DNA of 19,865 nucleotides from Methanobacteriota archaeon. Its GTDB lineage: Archaea; Thermoplasmatota; Poseidoniia; Poseidoniales; Thalassarchaeaceae. Of the stretch, positions 8,130-14,287 are shown in pieces. Position numbers and translations under genes: made by a program. The notes beneath the pieces were generated by a model. The model ran no database searches. It saw only the letters and a list, made by a program, of their open reading frames with translations, and was not told where the DNA came from. Within the stretch, counting starts at the first letter, position 1. Each line of letters opens with the position of its first letter. Location: assembly GCA_002683155.1 (NCBI GenBank), contig NYST01000064.1, positions 1-19,865 of the forward strand. The letters are read 5' to 3'.

Positions 8130-8627
8130 ATGAGCCTAGTACCATTACGAAAGAACATGAAAAATATCGCTCCATTGCTATTGTCGGTATGTTTGCTACT
8201 TCCAGGCTGTTTGGATAGTGTAAGCGATACAGTCAACCCCGAGAGGGAACTATTTGATGACAATACATTCGTAAATGAAGATCAGCATATCAAGCTGACA
8301 TGGTCTGTTGATTCTGTAGCGACTATTAGAATGGAGTTTGACAAGCAAGAAGGCCCAAATCTAGATTTCTACACCATGACCGAGATAAATTACGAGAAGT
8401 ACGAGCAATGTGCCGAAGGGGAGGACGAGAGCTTCGTTTATTTCGCTGATCTGAGCGATCCAAACTCTGGCGGGACAAGCCTGCAAGCAAATGTCGATGC
8501 TGGAACATATGTGACGGTAATTGACAACACCGACTGTCCGGAGGCCCAACCTCCTAATCAGGGCGGGTTGTTCTCATCTGACGAAAACGACAGGGCAAGG
8601 GTAGACTACAGAATAACTGCTCAGTGA
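8130..8627 (+). CDS. Secreted lipoprotein with a PPC-like beta domain
   Basis: A predicted cell-surface lipoprotein of 165 residues. The N-terminus has a basic stretch (LRKNMKN), a hydrophobic core and the lipobox LLLPGC, so the mature protein would start at that Cys, lipid-anchored outside the membrane. The rest is an acidic beta-rich domain whose pattern (a DFYTMTEINYEKY strand, then NVDAGTYVTVIDNTD) recalls the PPC or GOLD-like sandwiches common in marine archaeal surface proteins; that is inference from memory of the fold. Two Cys (in YEQCAEG and NTDCPEA) could form a disulfide. The start is ATG 8130 or ATG 8157; the latter gives the compact signal MKNIAPLLLSVC. A longer reading from TTG 8061 would run into ndk and is unlikely. 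It lies inside a normally contiguous ribosomal/NDK cluster. Confidence 0.8.
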   Translation: MSLVPLRKNMKNIAPLLLSVCLLLPGCLDSVSDTVNPERELFDDNTFVNEDQHIKLTWSVDSVATIRMEFDKQEGPNLDFYTMTEINYEKYEQCAEGEDESFVYFADLSDPNSGGTSLQANVDAGTYVTVIDNTDCPEAQPPNQGGLFSSDENDRARVDYRITAQ

Positions 8628-8637
8628 CGTAGGCAGA

Positions 8638-8648
8638 CTTATTTTTTC
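8638..8648 (+). promoter_or_regulatory. TATA-like box for the gene at 8667
   Basis: CTTATTTTTTC is centred about 24 bp before ATG 8667, the spacing expected for archaeal transcription starting at the start codon itself. It also lies just after the lipoprotein stop, and its T-run could help end that transcript. Confidence 0.5.
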
Positions 8649-8666
8649 TCCCAGACATGGGGAAAC

Positions 8667-8957
8667 ATGGTGGTACAACTTCTCGAAGTGTTCTGCTGCT
8701 TACTGGATGTCTTCTTCGCCGGGGCCGCCGGTGCGGGCGCATTACCCGCATTCGGTGAATCGAAAGGCCCTGTCACCCTTTCAAACCAAAAGAGGAGCAA
8801 TAAGTGCGAATTTGACAGTTGCCGATCCCTCACATTTAGGTCGACTGATTACTGTTGGAAGCATCAGGATGGGAAACCCCACAAGTCCGATGGCCCTGCT
8901 ACAATTCCAACTAATGGGGAATCTTCCTGGTGGGAGTCGAAAGACGAGCAATCCTAG
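8667..8957 (+). CDS. Small membrane-anchored protein with a CX4CX10CX2H motif
   Basis: A 96-residue protein. Residues 1-29 are hydrophobic (VFCCLLDVFFAGAAGAGAL), compatible with one membrane helix or an uncleaved signal. After a short linker comes a compact Cys/His cluster: C47, C52, C63 and H66, spaced CX4CX10CX2H, ending in YCWKHQDGKP. This spacing suggests a single zinc site; short Cys/His segments ending in C-x-K/N-H occur in small uncharacterised families. The C-terminal tail is polar and Gly/Ser/Trp rich. The start ATG 8667 is supported by a TATA-like box 24 bp upstream; another ATG at 8657 is in a different frame and leads to a short ORF. It converges on L24e, stops 3 bp apart. I do not recognise a function. 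Confidence 0.65.
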   Translation: MVVQLLEVFCCLLDVFFAGAAGAGALPAFGESKGPVTLSNQKRSNKCEFDSCRSLTFRSTDYCWKHQDGKPHKSDGPATIPTNGESSWWESKDEQS

Positions 8958-8960
8958 AGA

Positions 8961-9152
8961 TTACTTGATGCCGCCCTTCTCATAGCGACGAGTCCACTTG
9001 AGTCTCCTCGCATTCCTCTTCAGCTTGAGCATGTTCTTGCGGGACTTGCTGTCCTTGAACCAGTAGACAGAACCGTCCCTCTTGACGAACATCATCCCAG
9101 TACCGGGCTCAATCTCCTCGTTTGTGAAACTGCAAATCCTCTGCTCTGGCAT
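8961..9152 (-). CDS. rpl24e: Large-subunit ribosomal protein L24e with lost zinc ligands
   Basis: A ribosomal protein of 63 residues, normal for archaeal L24e, recognisable from EIEPGTGMMFVKRDG, VYWF and the basic C-terminus RRLKWT. Archaeal L24e usually binds zinc with four Cys (CxxC then CxxxC). Here only the first is present: the first pair reads C-S-F-T, and the WFCxxKC region reads WFKDSKS. The start is most likely ATG 9152 (MPEQRICSF). ATG 9155 and GTG 9161, which overlaps the S28e stop as GTGA, are alternatives; AGGTGAT at 9157-9163 serves best for ATG 9152. It is co-transcribed with S28e and L7Ae. Confidence 0.93.
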   Translation of the reverse strand: MPEQRICSFTNEEIEPGTGMMFVKRDGSVYWFKDSKSRKNMLKLKRNARRLKWTRRYEKGGIK

Positions 9153-9156
9153 CATA

Positions 9157-9163
9157 ATCACCT
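9157..9163 (-). promoter_or_regulatory. Shine-Dalgarno site for L24e
   Basis: AGGTGAT on the minus strand matches the 16S anti-SD and lies 4 bp before ATG 9152. It contains the GTG at 9161, making that GTG an unlikely start. Confidence 0.6.
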
Positions 9164-9400
9164 GGAGCCTATCCTTCTAGCTTCTCTACCAGTGTCTCTG
9201 AGCATTAGGATGTCCCCACCCTCGCCAGAAACGGGATCAGGTCCTCGTACAGGGCCTAGAACATTCCTCGTGATGATTCTTCCAACGTCTCTAGGGTTGT
9301 CAGAGTCTAGTACTCTTACCTTGACTTGCATTGCCTCTCCGGTCAGGCCTGTCCTTCCTACTATCTCAACGACTTCAGCGGGCCATGCTTCGGTTGCCAT
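9158..9400 (-). CDS. rps28e: Small-subunit ribosomal protein S28e
   Basis: An 80-residue ribosomal protein near the mRNA exit of the small subunit. The family signatures are clear: AEVVEIVGRTGLTGEAMQVKVRVLD, the RNVLGPVRGP segment, and the C-terminal DILMLRDTGREARRI. The N-terminus (MATEAWPAE) is a few residues longer than in many archaea. The start ATG 9400 has GGAGGT 7 bp upstream. It follows L7Ae by 16 bp, and its stop overlaps the L24e region, the usual archaeal order. Confidence 0.97.
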   Translation of the reverse strand: MATEAWPAEVVEIVGRTGLTGEAMQVKVRVLDSDNPRDVGRIITRNVLGPVRGPDPVSGEGGDILMLRDTGREARRIGSR

Positions 9401-9407
9401 TACTCAA

Positions 9408-9413
9408 ACCTCC
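9408..9413 (-). promoter_or_regulatory. Shine-Dalgarno site for S28e
   Basis: GGAGGT on the minus strand, 7 bp before ATG 9400: a strong site showing that genes inside this operon use leadered initiation. Confidence 0.75.
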
Positions 9414-9416
9414 AAA

Positions 9417-9797
9417 TCATGACGAGAGGGTCTCGAAGTGCGACTTTACTTCGTTGAATCTATCCATCCCCTCTTTCTCGACCTGCATTACTGCGATTGC
9501 AGCCGTCCTGGTACCAGTGCTCATTCCAGCGGCTTCTGCGAGGTATGCTTGGTCCTCTACATAGATGAACGGAATTTCCTTCTCCTTGCAAATCATTGGG
9601 ATGTGTGCAAGCAACTCCCCTGGATTCACATTTTCAGCCATGACGACCATCTGCGCAGTGCCTCTCTCTGCAGACTTGGTGACCTCATTGGCTCCCTTCT
9701 TTAGTCGGCCCTTGCCATCCTTGCCTAGGCTCTTGACCATCTCGTAAACTTGCTCTTGTACGTCTTGGGGTGTTTCGAAAACAATATGTACACTCAT
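9417..9797 (-). CDS. rpl7ae: Ribosomal protein L7Ae (also box C/D and H/ACA RNP component)
   Basis: A kink-turn RNA-binding protein of 126 residues, present in the large ribosomal subunit and in archaeal box C/D and H/ACA guide RNPs and RNase P. The RNA-binding signature KKGANEVTKSAERG is intact, followed by AQMVVMAENVNPGELLAH and the IPFIYVEDQAYLAEAAG hydrophobic loop. I chose ATG 9797 over GTG 9830 because the 126-residue form fits the family and GAGG lies 9 bp upstream, while the extra 11 residues of the longer form have no family counterpart. A good TATA box lies at 9841-9847, so this gene heads the L7Ae-S28e-L24e operon. Confidence 0.97.
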   Translation of the reverse strand: MSVHIVFETPQDVQEQVYEMVKSLGKDGKGRLKKGANEVTKSAERGTAQMVVMAENVNPGELLAHIPMICKEKEIPFIYVEDQAYLAEAAGMSTGTRTAAIAVMQVEKEGMDRFNEVKSHFETLSS

Positions 9798-9840
9798 TGG
9801 ATCATTCCTCGTGTTAGTAAGCCGCCGCACGGCATGACTG

Positions 9841-9847
9841 ATATAAA
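9841..9847 (-). promoter_or_regulatory. TATA box of the L7Ae-S28e-L24e operon
   Basis: On the minus strand the sequence reads TTTATAT, the best archaeal TATA match in the window. Transcription would start near 9818, leaving a leader of about 20 nt that carries the GAGG site of L7Ae. It lies 19 bp beyond the end of the PRPP synthetase gene, so the operon need not depend on read-through. Confidence 0.7.
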
Positions 9848-9866
9848 CGCAGCGTATTGCCCCCAG

Positions 9867-10814
9867 TCAGCCGTTATGTGCGACTTTCTCAATGAGGCTA
9901 CTCAAACCCCTAGCCAATGCGGGCGCTGCGGACACGCTAGCCCTGGGATTTGGCAGAGAGTCGGTTGTGTATACCCCATCGACGTGGTTGGCGAGCCGGG
10001 ACAGCGCCCCTCCAGTGAACAGTCCATGCGTACATGCTGCGTGAACCTCCGTAGCACCCTGCCTCCTGAGCGCGTCACTAGCCCTGCAAATCGTTCCTCC
10101 AGTGCTGATCATGTCATCGACAATCGTCACAACTTTTCCAGAGACATCTAGGTCCTTTGGAGTATGTTCAATCGTATGGGCATCAATCCTGGTCTTTTCG
10201 AGATACGAGAAATCGCACCCAATTAGGCCAGCCACCTCAGTCGCTCTGGAAATAGCGCCCTTGTCAGGACTTAGTATGAAGTCAGGAGATACACTATCCT
10301 GCAACTTCTGAGATATCTCGGGCATGGAGCTAACGAACTCAATCGGAACACCCATCCCCTCTAGGACCTCTGGGGCATGCAAGTCAAGTATTGCAATCCC
10401 ATCACAAAAGCTCGAGACCACTTCTGTCACGGTTTTGGCCGAAACAGACTCGCCAACTGAGAACCTCTTGTCTTGCCTGGCATATCCATAATATGGAATC
10501 GCCAAGAAAACACCAGGGCCAACGTCTTCGGTACTACCCCCCCATTCGTCCTTCAAGCTAGAAAGATCCCCTCTTCTGACGTCTCTAATCGCCCCCAGCA
10601 GCAATATGGTCTGCATTATCCCTGAATCGGGAAATGTATTGGATACCAGAACTACTGATTCAGATCTGACAGACTCAATTGATTCTGGAGGTATCCTGAC
10701 ATAGGCTTCTCCATCGGGAAATCTCCTACTCTCAAGTGAGACGTACTCCATGTCAAGGAGTGGGGCTAGTTTCTCAGCAATCCCAGCGCCCGAGGCGCCG
10801 CTAAGAACAGGCAT
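9867..10814 (-). CDS. prs: Ribose-phosphate pyrophosphokinase (PRPP synthetase)
   Basis: Makes PRPP from ribose 5-phosphate and ATP, feeding purine, pyrimidine, histidine and tryptophan synthesis. The protein has 315 residues. Visible motifs: RRFPDGEAYVRI near the N-terminus, the ATP-binding PYYGYARQDKRF at about 107-118, DLHAPEV with H146, the flexible-loop EKTRIDAH with K207 and R209, and the PRPP loop VVTIVDDMISTGGTI at 228-242. A small acidic/Gly insert around residues 82-100 lengthens the region before PYYGY. The start is ATG 10814. The 70 bp up to the tRNA contain a small hairpin (10823-10839) and an AATATTTT element that may be its TATA box. Confidence 0.96.
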   Translation of the reverse strand: MPVLSGASGAGIAEKLAPLLDMEYVSLESRRFPDGEAYVRIPPESIESVRSESVVLVSNTFPDSGIMQTILLLGAIRDVRRGDLSSLKDEWGGSTEDVGPGVFLAIPYYGYARQDKRFSVGESVSAKTVTEVVSSFCDGIAILDLHAPEVLEGMGVPIEFVSSMPEISQKLQDSVSPDFILSPDKGAISRATEVAGLIGCDFSYLEKTRIDAHTIEHTPKDLDVSGKVVTIVDDMISTGGTICRASDALRRQGATEVHAACTHGLFTGGALSRLANHVDGVYTTDSLPNPRASVSAAPALARGLSSLIEKVAHNG

Positions 10815-10822
10815 TTGAGCAC

Positions 10823-10839
10823 AGGGACAGGCAGTCCCT
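10823..10839 (-). promoter_or_regulatory. Small hairpin in the prs leader
   Basis: A 6-bp perfect inverted repeat (AGGGAC / GTCCCT) with a 5-nt loop, ending 8 bp before the prs start codon. If transcribed it could mask the start region. It could also arise by chance. Confidence 0.35.
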
Positions 10840-10884
10840 TCATGATGCTTCTTATCACTCTGAAACTCAGAAAATATTGAATTT

Positions 10885-10962
10885 TGGTGGGCACGACAGG
10901 ATTTGAACCTGTGACCTCCCGGTTATCAGCCGGGTGCTCCAGCCAAACTAAGCTACGCGCCC
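10885..10962 (-). tRNA. tRNA-Ile (anticodon GAT), CCA encoded
   Basis: The minus strand folds as a full cloverleaf: acceptor GGGCGCG with CGTGCCC (one G-U), D arm GCTT/GAGC, anticodon stem CCCGG/CCGGG around loop CTGATAA with anticodon GAT (10925-10927 on the + strand), and T arm ACAGG/CCTGT with loop TTCAAAT. Discriminator A73 is followed by an encoded CCA (10885-10887). There is no intron at the usual position 37/38. It decodes AUC and AUU. It lies 70 bp upstream of prs and 53 bp after the PRC-barrel-like gene, all on the same strand. Confidence 0.96.
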
Positions 10963-11015
10963 TTGAGCATCATCGGCACACGGGATTGTGATTTGAAGGC
11001 TACTAAAGGATTCAC

Positions 11016-11603
11016 TCACTCTTCTTCGTAGTCTTCGTCGTTCAATTTAAGGAAACTGGGAAGAGTCACCAACCTAGAAAACGTGCACTTCAGGATGACT
11101 TCATCAAGCCTAGAGGTAGTCTTGGCCAATTGTCCACAGGGCACTGCAATAGTCTCAGGAAGGCCATGACGGGCTCTAACCATGAAATGTGGTTTAACCA
11201 GTAGACCCTTGTAGGTGCGCTTGATTTTGATTAGTTCAACAACGTTGCCAATGTCCATTCCGTCATTGTCCAGGACTGCTCGATCCAACAACTCGTCCGG
11301 AGCATAGAGGTCCTCTTGGATCCTGACAGTGTTCCTCCATCTTCTCTGCAACTCTCTCATTGATTTTGAAAGCTTGATTCCGCCGTCTGGCCTAATGCTG
11401 TGGACCAACTCTTTCGCCAGAGGTGCCAGATCAGCCGGTTTCCTCATGAACTCACTAGCCACATCGTCCTCGACTTTGATCCTCAGTGACCTTACGAACT
11501 CATCTCTGGGGTGGAATCTCTCTCCAACAACCACTCCTACGTGTTTTTCTCCCACGTAGACATCTCTGTGTATCATTTCTTGTATTTCGTAATCCTCTAC
11601 CAT
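11016..11603 (-). CDS. PRC-barrel-like conserved hypothetical protein
   Basis: A 195-residue soluble protein with an acidic tail (NDEDYEEE). The N-terminal half is charged and mostly helical. The C-terminal half, from about residue 106, reads DRAVLDNDGMDIGNVVELIKIKR followed by further short strands; this 'new-D-G-x-x-I-G-x-V' pattern is that of PRC-barrel domains, which occur in RimM-like ribosome-maturation proteins and many archaeal hypotheticals. I infer PRC-barrel similarity from the pattern only. The start is ATG 11603 with GAGGGAGAG just upstream, and a TATA-like element (AATATAAG on the minus strand, 11667-11675) lies about 65 bp before it. It is read toward the tRNA and prs genes. 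No specific function can be given. Confidence 0.8.
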   Translation of the reverse strand: MVEDYEIQEMIHRDVYVGEKHVGVVVGERFHPRDEFVRSLRIKVEDDVASEFMRKPADLAPLAKELVHSIRPDGGIKLSKSMRELQRRWRNTVRIQEDLYAPDELLDRAVLDNDGMDIGNVVELIKIKRTYKGLLVKPHFMVRARHGLPETIAVPCGQLAKTTSRLDEVILKCTFSRLVTLPSFLKLNDEDYEEE

Positions 11604-11666
11604 TTCTCTCCCTCAGGGAGGAGTGCATCCCCCGTGCTTCTCCTGAGCCTCAGACTATGGAGTGGC

Positions 11667-11675
11667 ACTTATATT
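11667..11675. promoter_or_regulatory. Bidirectional TATA-like element
   Basis: CTTATATTA on the + strand reads TAATATAAG on the minus strand. It can serve the minus gene at 11603 (start near 11645, about 40-nt leader with GAGGGAGAG before the ATG) and the + gene downstream (start near 11697). The minus reading has the better upstream AT context. Part of an AT-rich control region spanning 11660-11765. Confidence 0.5.
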
Positions 11676-11697
11676 ATTCGTTAATCAAGACTGATAA

Positions 11698-11739
11698 TTC
11701 AATTGGATTTTTTTAGTAATAATGAATTTTTCAATTGGA
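11698..11739 (+). repeat. 10-bp direct repeat, candidate operator, upstream of the aminotransferase gene
   Basis: TTCAATTGGA occurs at 11698-11707 and again at 11730-11739, start to start 32 bp, about three helical turns, so both copies face the same side of DNA. Each contains the palindrome CAATTG. They lie between the TATA-like element at 11667 and a second AT-rich block (AAATTAATTTTA, 11740-11751) about 20 bp before ATG 11766. A regulator site is inference; no match to a known operator is claimed. Confidence 0.45.
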
Positions 11740-11765
11740 AAATTAATTTTAGTTTAATTTTTATT

Positions 11766-13367
11766 ATGATTATCAGAAAATCAAGTTTTCACTTTCCGAG
11801 CATATTTCGTGAACTCAGGACATTCTCGGAGAATATTGATGAGCATCCCTCCGCTGCCATACACGTGGACGAGAAACTTGCTGCTCTTTCCGAAATTCGC
11901 TCTCGAACAGGACAAGCCCAGACAAACGGGCTAAAGGACTCAGTAATCTCCTATTTCCTGGAGACCGATCCATCCCTTAGTCGGGCTATTGAGGAGGCAA
12001 CTGAAAACTTTCAGAGCCTAATCAACGATTTGGGAGATGATCTATTTTCTATGGAAGAGGGTGAGTTAGTCGAACATCTGCAATCTGATTATGTTAACTT
12101 CTATTCAGCTGCAACCGTGAATCCGTACGTAGCAATTGCTGCACGTGGACCTTGGATAGTCACCTCGCATGGGGCTGTAATTCACGACAATGGCGGATAT
12201 GGGATGCTTGGGATGGGCCATGGTCCTGATGACGTGATCCATTCAATGAAGCAGAATTGGGTTATGGCCAATGTCATGACTCCTTCATTCAGCCAGAAGA
12301 GACTCTCTGAACGCCTAAGGAAGGAAGTTGGACATACTAGGGACAGTTGCCCATTCTCCAGGTTTGTATGTTTGAATAGCGGTTCTGAGTCTGTAACAAT
12401 ATCCATTCGTATCGCAGATGCAAATACACTAAGATTAACTGGAAAGGGCGGAAGACACGAAGGAAAACCAACCAAGATGCTGGCCCTAGTCGAGGCATTC
12501 CACGGAAGGACCCACAGACCTGCTCAGATTTCAGACTCGTGCAGTGAGAAGTATGAGAAGAACCTCGCCTCATTCCGTGAGAGGGATAACGTAATCTTCG
12601 TACCAAGTAATGACCTAGAATCACTTAGGTCGGCATTCAACCAAGCGGATGAAGAGGGCTTCTTCATCGAACTGATGGCTATGGAGCCAGTTATGGGGGA
12701 GGGGAATCCTGGGCTTTGTGTAACTAGGGAGTTCTATGATCTGGCCAGAACTCTTTGTTCTCAGCATGGAAGTATGCTGATAGTCGACTCAATTCAAGCT
12801 GGACTTAGGGGTCAAGGTTGCCTAAGTATCGTTGATTACGATGGATTTGAGGACTGTTTGGTTCCAGATATGGAAACTTGGTCGAAGGCCCTCAATGCCG
12901 GCCAATACCCACTCTCAGTGGTAGGACTCTCGGAGCGAGCAGCTGAATTGTACGTAGTTGGAATTTATGGGAATACTATGACTACCAATCCAAGGGCCCT
13001 GGAAACTGCCGTTTCGGTTCTAGACAAAGTAACTCCAGAGTTGCGGAAAAACATCAAGGAACGGGGAATCGAATTCGTCTCAAAATTGAGAGCACTGGCA
13101 GATGAGATTCCTGGCACGATTACCGAGGTCCAAGGCACTGGTCTTCTCCTTTGCGCAGAATTGGATCCAGAGAAACTACCAGTGGTCGGATTCGGATGTG
13201 TCGAAGAGTGGTGTAGGAACAATGGATTGGGCGTGATACACGGAGGGCAGAATGCTCTGAGGTTCACCCCTCACTTTGCAATTACTTCTGAGGAGATCGA
13301 TATGATCGTGGATATTCTTAGGGAAGGACTTCTGAACTTCACTTCTAAGACTATAGAGGCTAACTAA
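11766..13367 (+). CDS. Class III PLP-dependent aminotransferase with N-terminal extension
   Basis: A 533-residue class III (fold type I) aminotransferase. The catalytic part starts near residue 110 and holds the cofactor-binding NSGSES, the FHGRTH segment, MEPVMGEGNPG, the PLP pyridine-binding Asp in LIVDSIQAG (D341, in the DEVQ position) and the Schiff-base Lys in ETWSKALNAGQYPL (K374). Typical members have 420-460 residues; the extra N-terminal 110 are helical and acidic with no recognised domain. The start is ATG 11766; an in-frame TTG at 11703 would add an unlikely 21-residue Phe/Asn-rich leader. It is followed after 14 bp by the SDR-like gene, probably one operon. The amino donor and acceptor cannot be named; lysine, GABA and ornithine enzymes all belong to this class. 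Confidence 0.92.
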   Translation: MIIRKSSFHFPSIFRELRTFSENIDEHPSAAIHVDEKLAALSEIRSRTGQAQTNGLKDSVISYFLETDPSLSRAIEEATENFQSLINDLGDDLFSMEEGELVEHLQSDYVNFYSAATVNPYVAIAARGPWIVTSHGAVIHDNGGYGMLGMGHGPDDVIHSMKQNWVMANVMTPSFSQKRLSERLRKEVGHTRDSCPFSRFVCLNSGSESVTISIRIADANTLRLTGKGGRHEGKPTKMLALVEAFHGRTHRPAQISDSCSEKYEKNLASFRERDNVIFVPSNDLESLRSAFNQADEEGFFIELMAMEPVMGEGNPGLCVTREFYDLARTLCSQHGSMLIVDSIQAGLRGQGCLSIVDYDGFEDCLVPDMETWSKALNAGQYPLSVVGLSERAAELYVVGIYGNTMTTNPRALETAVSVLDKVTPELRKNIKERGIEFVSKLRALADEIPGTITEVQGTGLLLCAELDPEKLPVVGFGCVEEWCRNNGLGVIHGGQNALRFTPHFAITSEEIDMIVDILREGLLNFTSKTIEAN

Positions 13368-13381
13368 ACAGATGCGTTTCC

Positions 13382-14053
13382 ATGCCCAAAAGTGTGCATG
13401 TTTCAGGCTCATCAGACGGACTCAGAGAAGCTCTTGAAGAAAGGCTAGAGAGGGCCGGAGCGGAACTGGTTGAAGATTCGGAGAGAGCAGAGGTAACTAT
13501 TCAGATTGGGGCTCAAGGAAATAGCGACATCTCAATCGTACCCCCCAGTTCTAAATCTCCTGATTCAGGCATCGTAATCGAATTATCTGATGTCATTATT
13601 CCTAATGGGGGAAGAAGCTGGGAAAATGGGGTTATGACAGATTGGATCGAGAAAATAATTGGTGGAAAGAAACCAGATTCAGAAGCGCAAATTAGATTCT
13701 GGGTCAATGTAAGAGACGTAGTCGACGCAATCACTACAATTTGCCTGAATGAGAAAGAAAACATCCCCAATGGAAAATACAGGATGTGTGGCAGAAGAGG
13801 ATGGCGGATGGAAGATGTCACCGACGAAATTAGGGTACTGTGGCAACGATATAACAACTCAATCAACCATTCTCATACAATTGAATCGCTGTCCGAAGTC
13901 CCTAGCCCGGTAAGGGGGCTGCACTCTAATGTCGGAGAAAGGCCCGATCTGAGCAAACTCCACGAAGTTCTGATTAGTTCGGGAGGGGATGGGTGGCACC
14001 CATTGGTGTCAATGCGCGTATCTTTGATGGAAATGATAGCCAGCTCGAAATAA
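13382..14053 (+). CDS. Degenerate SDR / NDP-sugar epimerase-like protein
   Basis: A 223-residue protein resembling a shortened extended SDR. The N-terminus (VHVSGSSDGLREALEERLERAGAELVE) has the strand-loop-helix layout of a Rossmann start but lacks the TGxxGxxG nucleotide loop. No YxxxK catalytic pair is visible. The segment VIIPNGGRSWENGVMTDWIEKIIGGKKP, then FWVNVRDVVDAITTICLNE and GKYRMCGRRGWRMEDVTDEI, follows the C-terminal half of NDP-sugar epimerases (GPG region, V-x-DVVxA, then the Y-x-xxG repeat). It is therefore likely non-catalytic or divergent. Its start lies 14 bp after the aminotransferase stop, suggesting a shared function. A BRCT-like N-terminus was considered as an alternative. 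The assignment is a pattern inference. Confidence 0.6.
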   Translation: MPKSVHVSGSSDGLREALEERLERAGAELVEDSERAEVTIQIGAQGNSDISIVPPSSKSPDSGIVIELSDVIIPNGGRSWENGVMTDWIEKIIGGKKPDSEAQIRFWVNVRDVVDAITTICLNEKENIPNGKYRMCGRRGWRMEDVTDEIRVLWQRYNNSINHSHTIESLSEVPSPVRGLHSNVGERPDLSKLHEVLISSGGDGWHPLVSMRVSLMEMIASSK

Positions 14054-14054
14054 C

Positions 14055-14237
14055 TCAGCGTGAGTTCTTGTCATCCTGAACCTTCACCCTAACATCTTGA
14101 GCTAGACCTTTGCAAGTCTGCATTATCTTTCGAATTCTAGTGCCTGCGGCACTATTGCCTGAATCATGCTTCTCGGCATCTTCGAGAGCATCGGTCAAAT
14201 CGTTTATCATATCCTGAACCATTTCTCTAACTGACAT
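14055..14237 (-). CDS. Hc1-like (histone H1-like) small DNA-binding protein
   Basis: A 60-residue protein starting MSVREMVQDMINDL. Its core, HDSGNSAAGTRIRKIMQTCK then GLAQDVRVKVQDDKN, closely follows the conserved core of bacterial Hc1 / histone H1-like proteins as I remember it (GN-K-AAGTR-x-RK-x-x-Q-x-x-K-x-x-AQ-x-x-R). Family members bind DNA and compact or shield it. The Lys/Ala-rich basic tail of chlamydial Hc1 is absent, and this copy is less basic overall. The longer ORF from 14291 would overlap the deoxyhypusine synthase stop region; ATG 14237 is preferred because a TATA-like CTATTAATC lies about 27 bp upstream. It converges with the SDR-like gene, stops 1 bp apart. Confidence 0.7.
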   Translation of the reverse strand: MSVREMVQDMINDLTDALEDAEKHDSGNSAAGTRIRKIMQTCKGLAQDVRVKVQDDKNSR

Positions 14238-14258
14238 ATTCTGGTATGATAAAAGGCA

Positions 14259-14268
14259 GATTAATAGC
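14259..14268 (-). promoter_or_regulatory. TATA-like box of the Hc1-like gene
   Basis: CTATTAATC on the minus strand is centred 27 bp before ATG 14237, fitting a leaderless transcript. It lies inside the 50 bp after the deoxyhypusine synthase stop, so the small gene is probably transcribed separately. Confidence 0.5.
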
Positions 14269-14287
14269 CGTTTCTCCCGAACTCTTC

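Noticed and set aside
9798..9830. GTG start of L7Ae at 9830
   Set aside because: The extra 11 residues are outside the family, while ATG 9797 has a ribosome-binding site at a good distance.
9750..10151. Plus-strand frame of 133 codons over prs and L7Ae
   Set aside because: Antisense to conserved genes and to the ribosomal operon promoter; no homology pattern.
11606..11618. Palindrome CTCCCTCAGGGAG before the PRC-barrel-like gene
   Set aside because: It has only one base between the arms, so no RNA hairpin can form, and its G-rich half is the likely ribosome-binding site.
10885..14053. tRNA-Ile as an integration site for the aminotransferase block
   Set aside because: No duplicated tRNA 3' end, integrase or other mobile gene is visible on either side.
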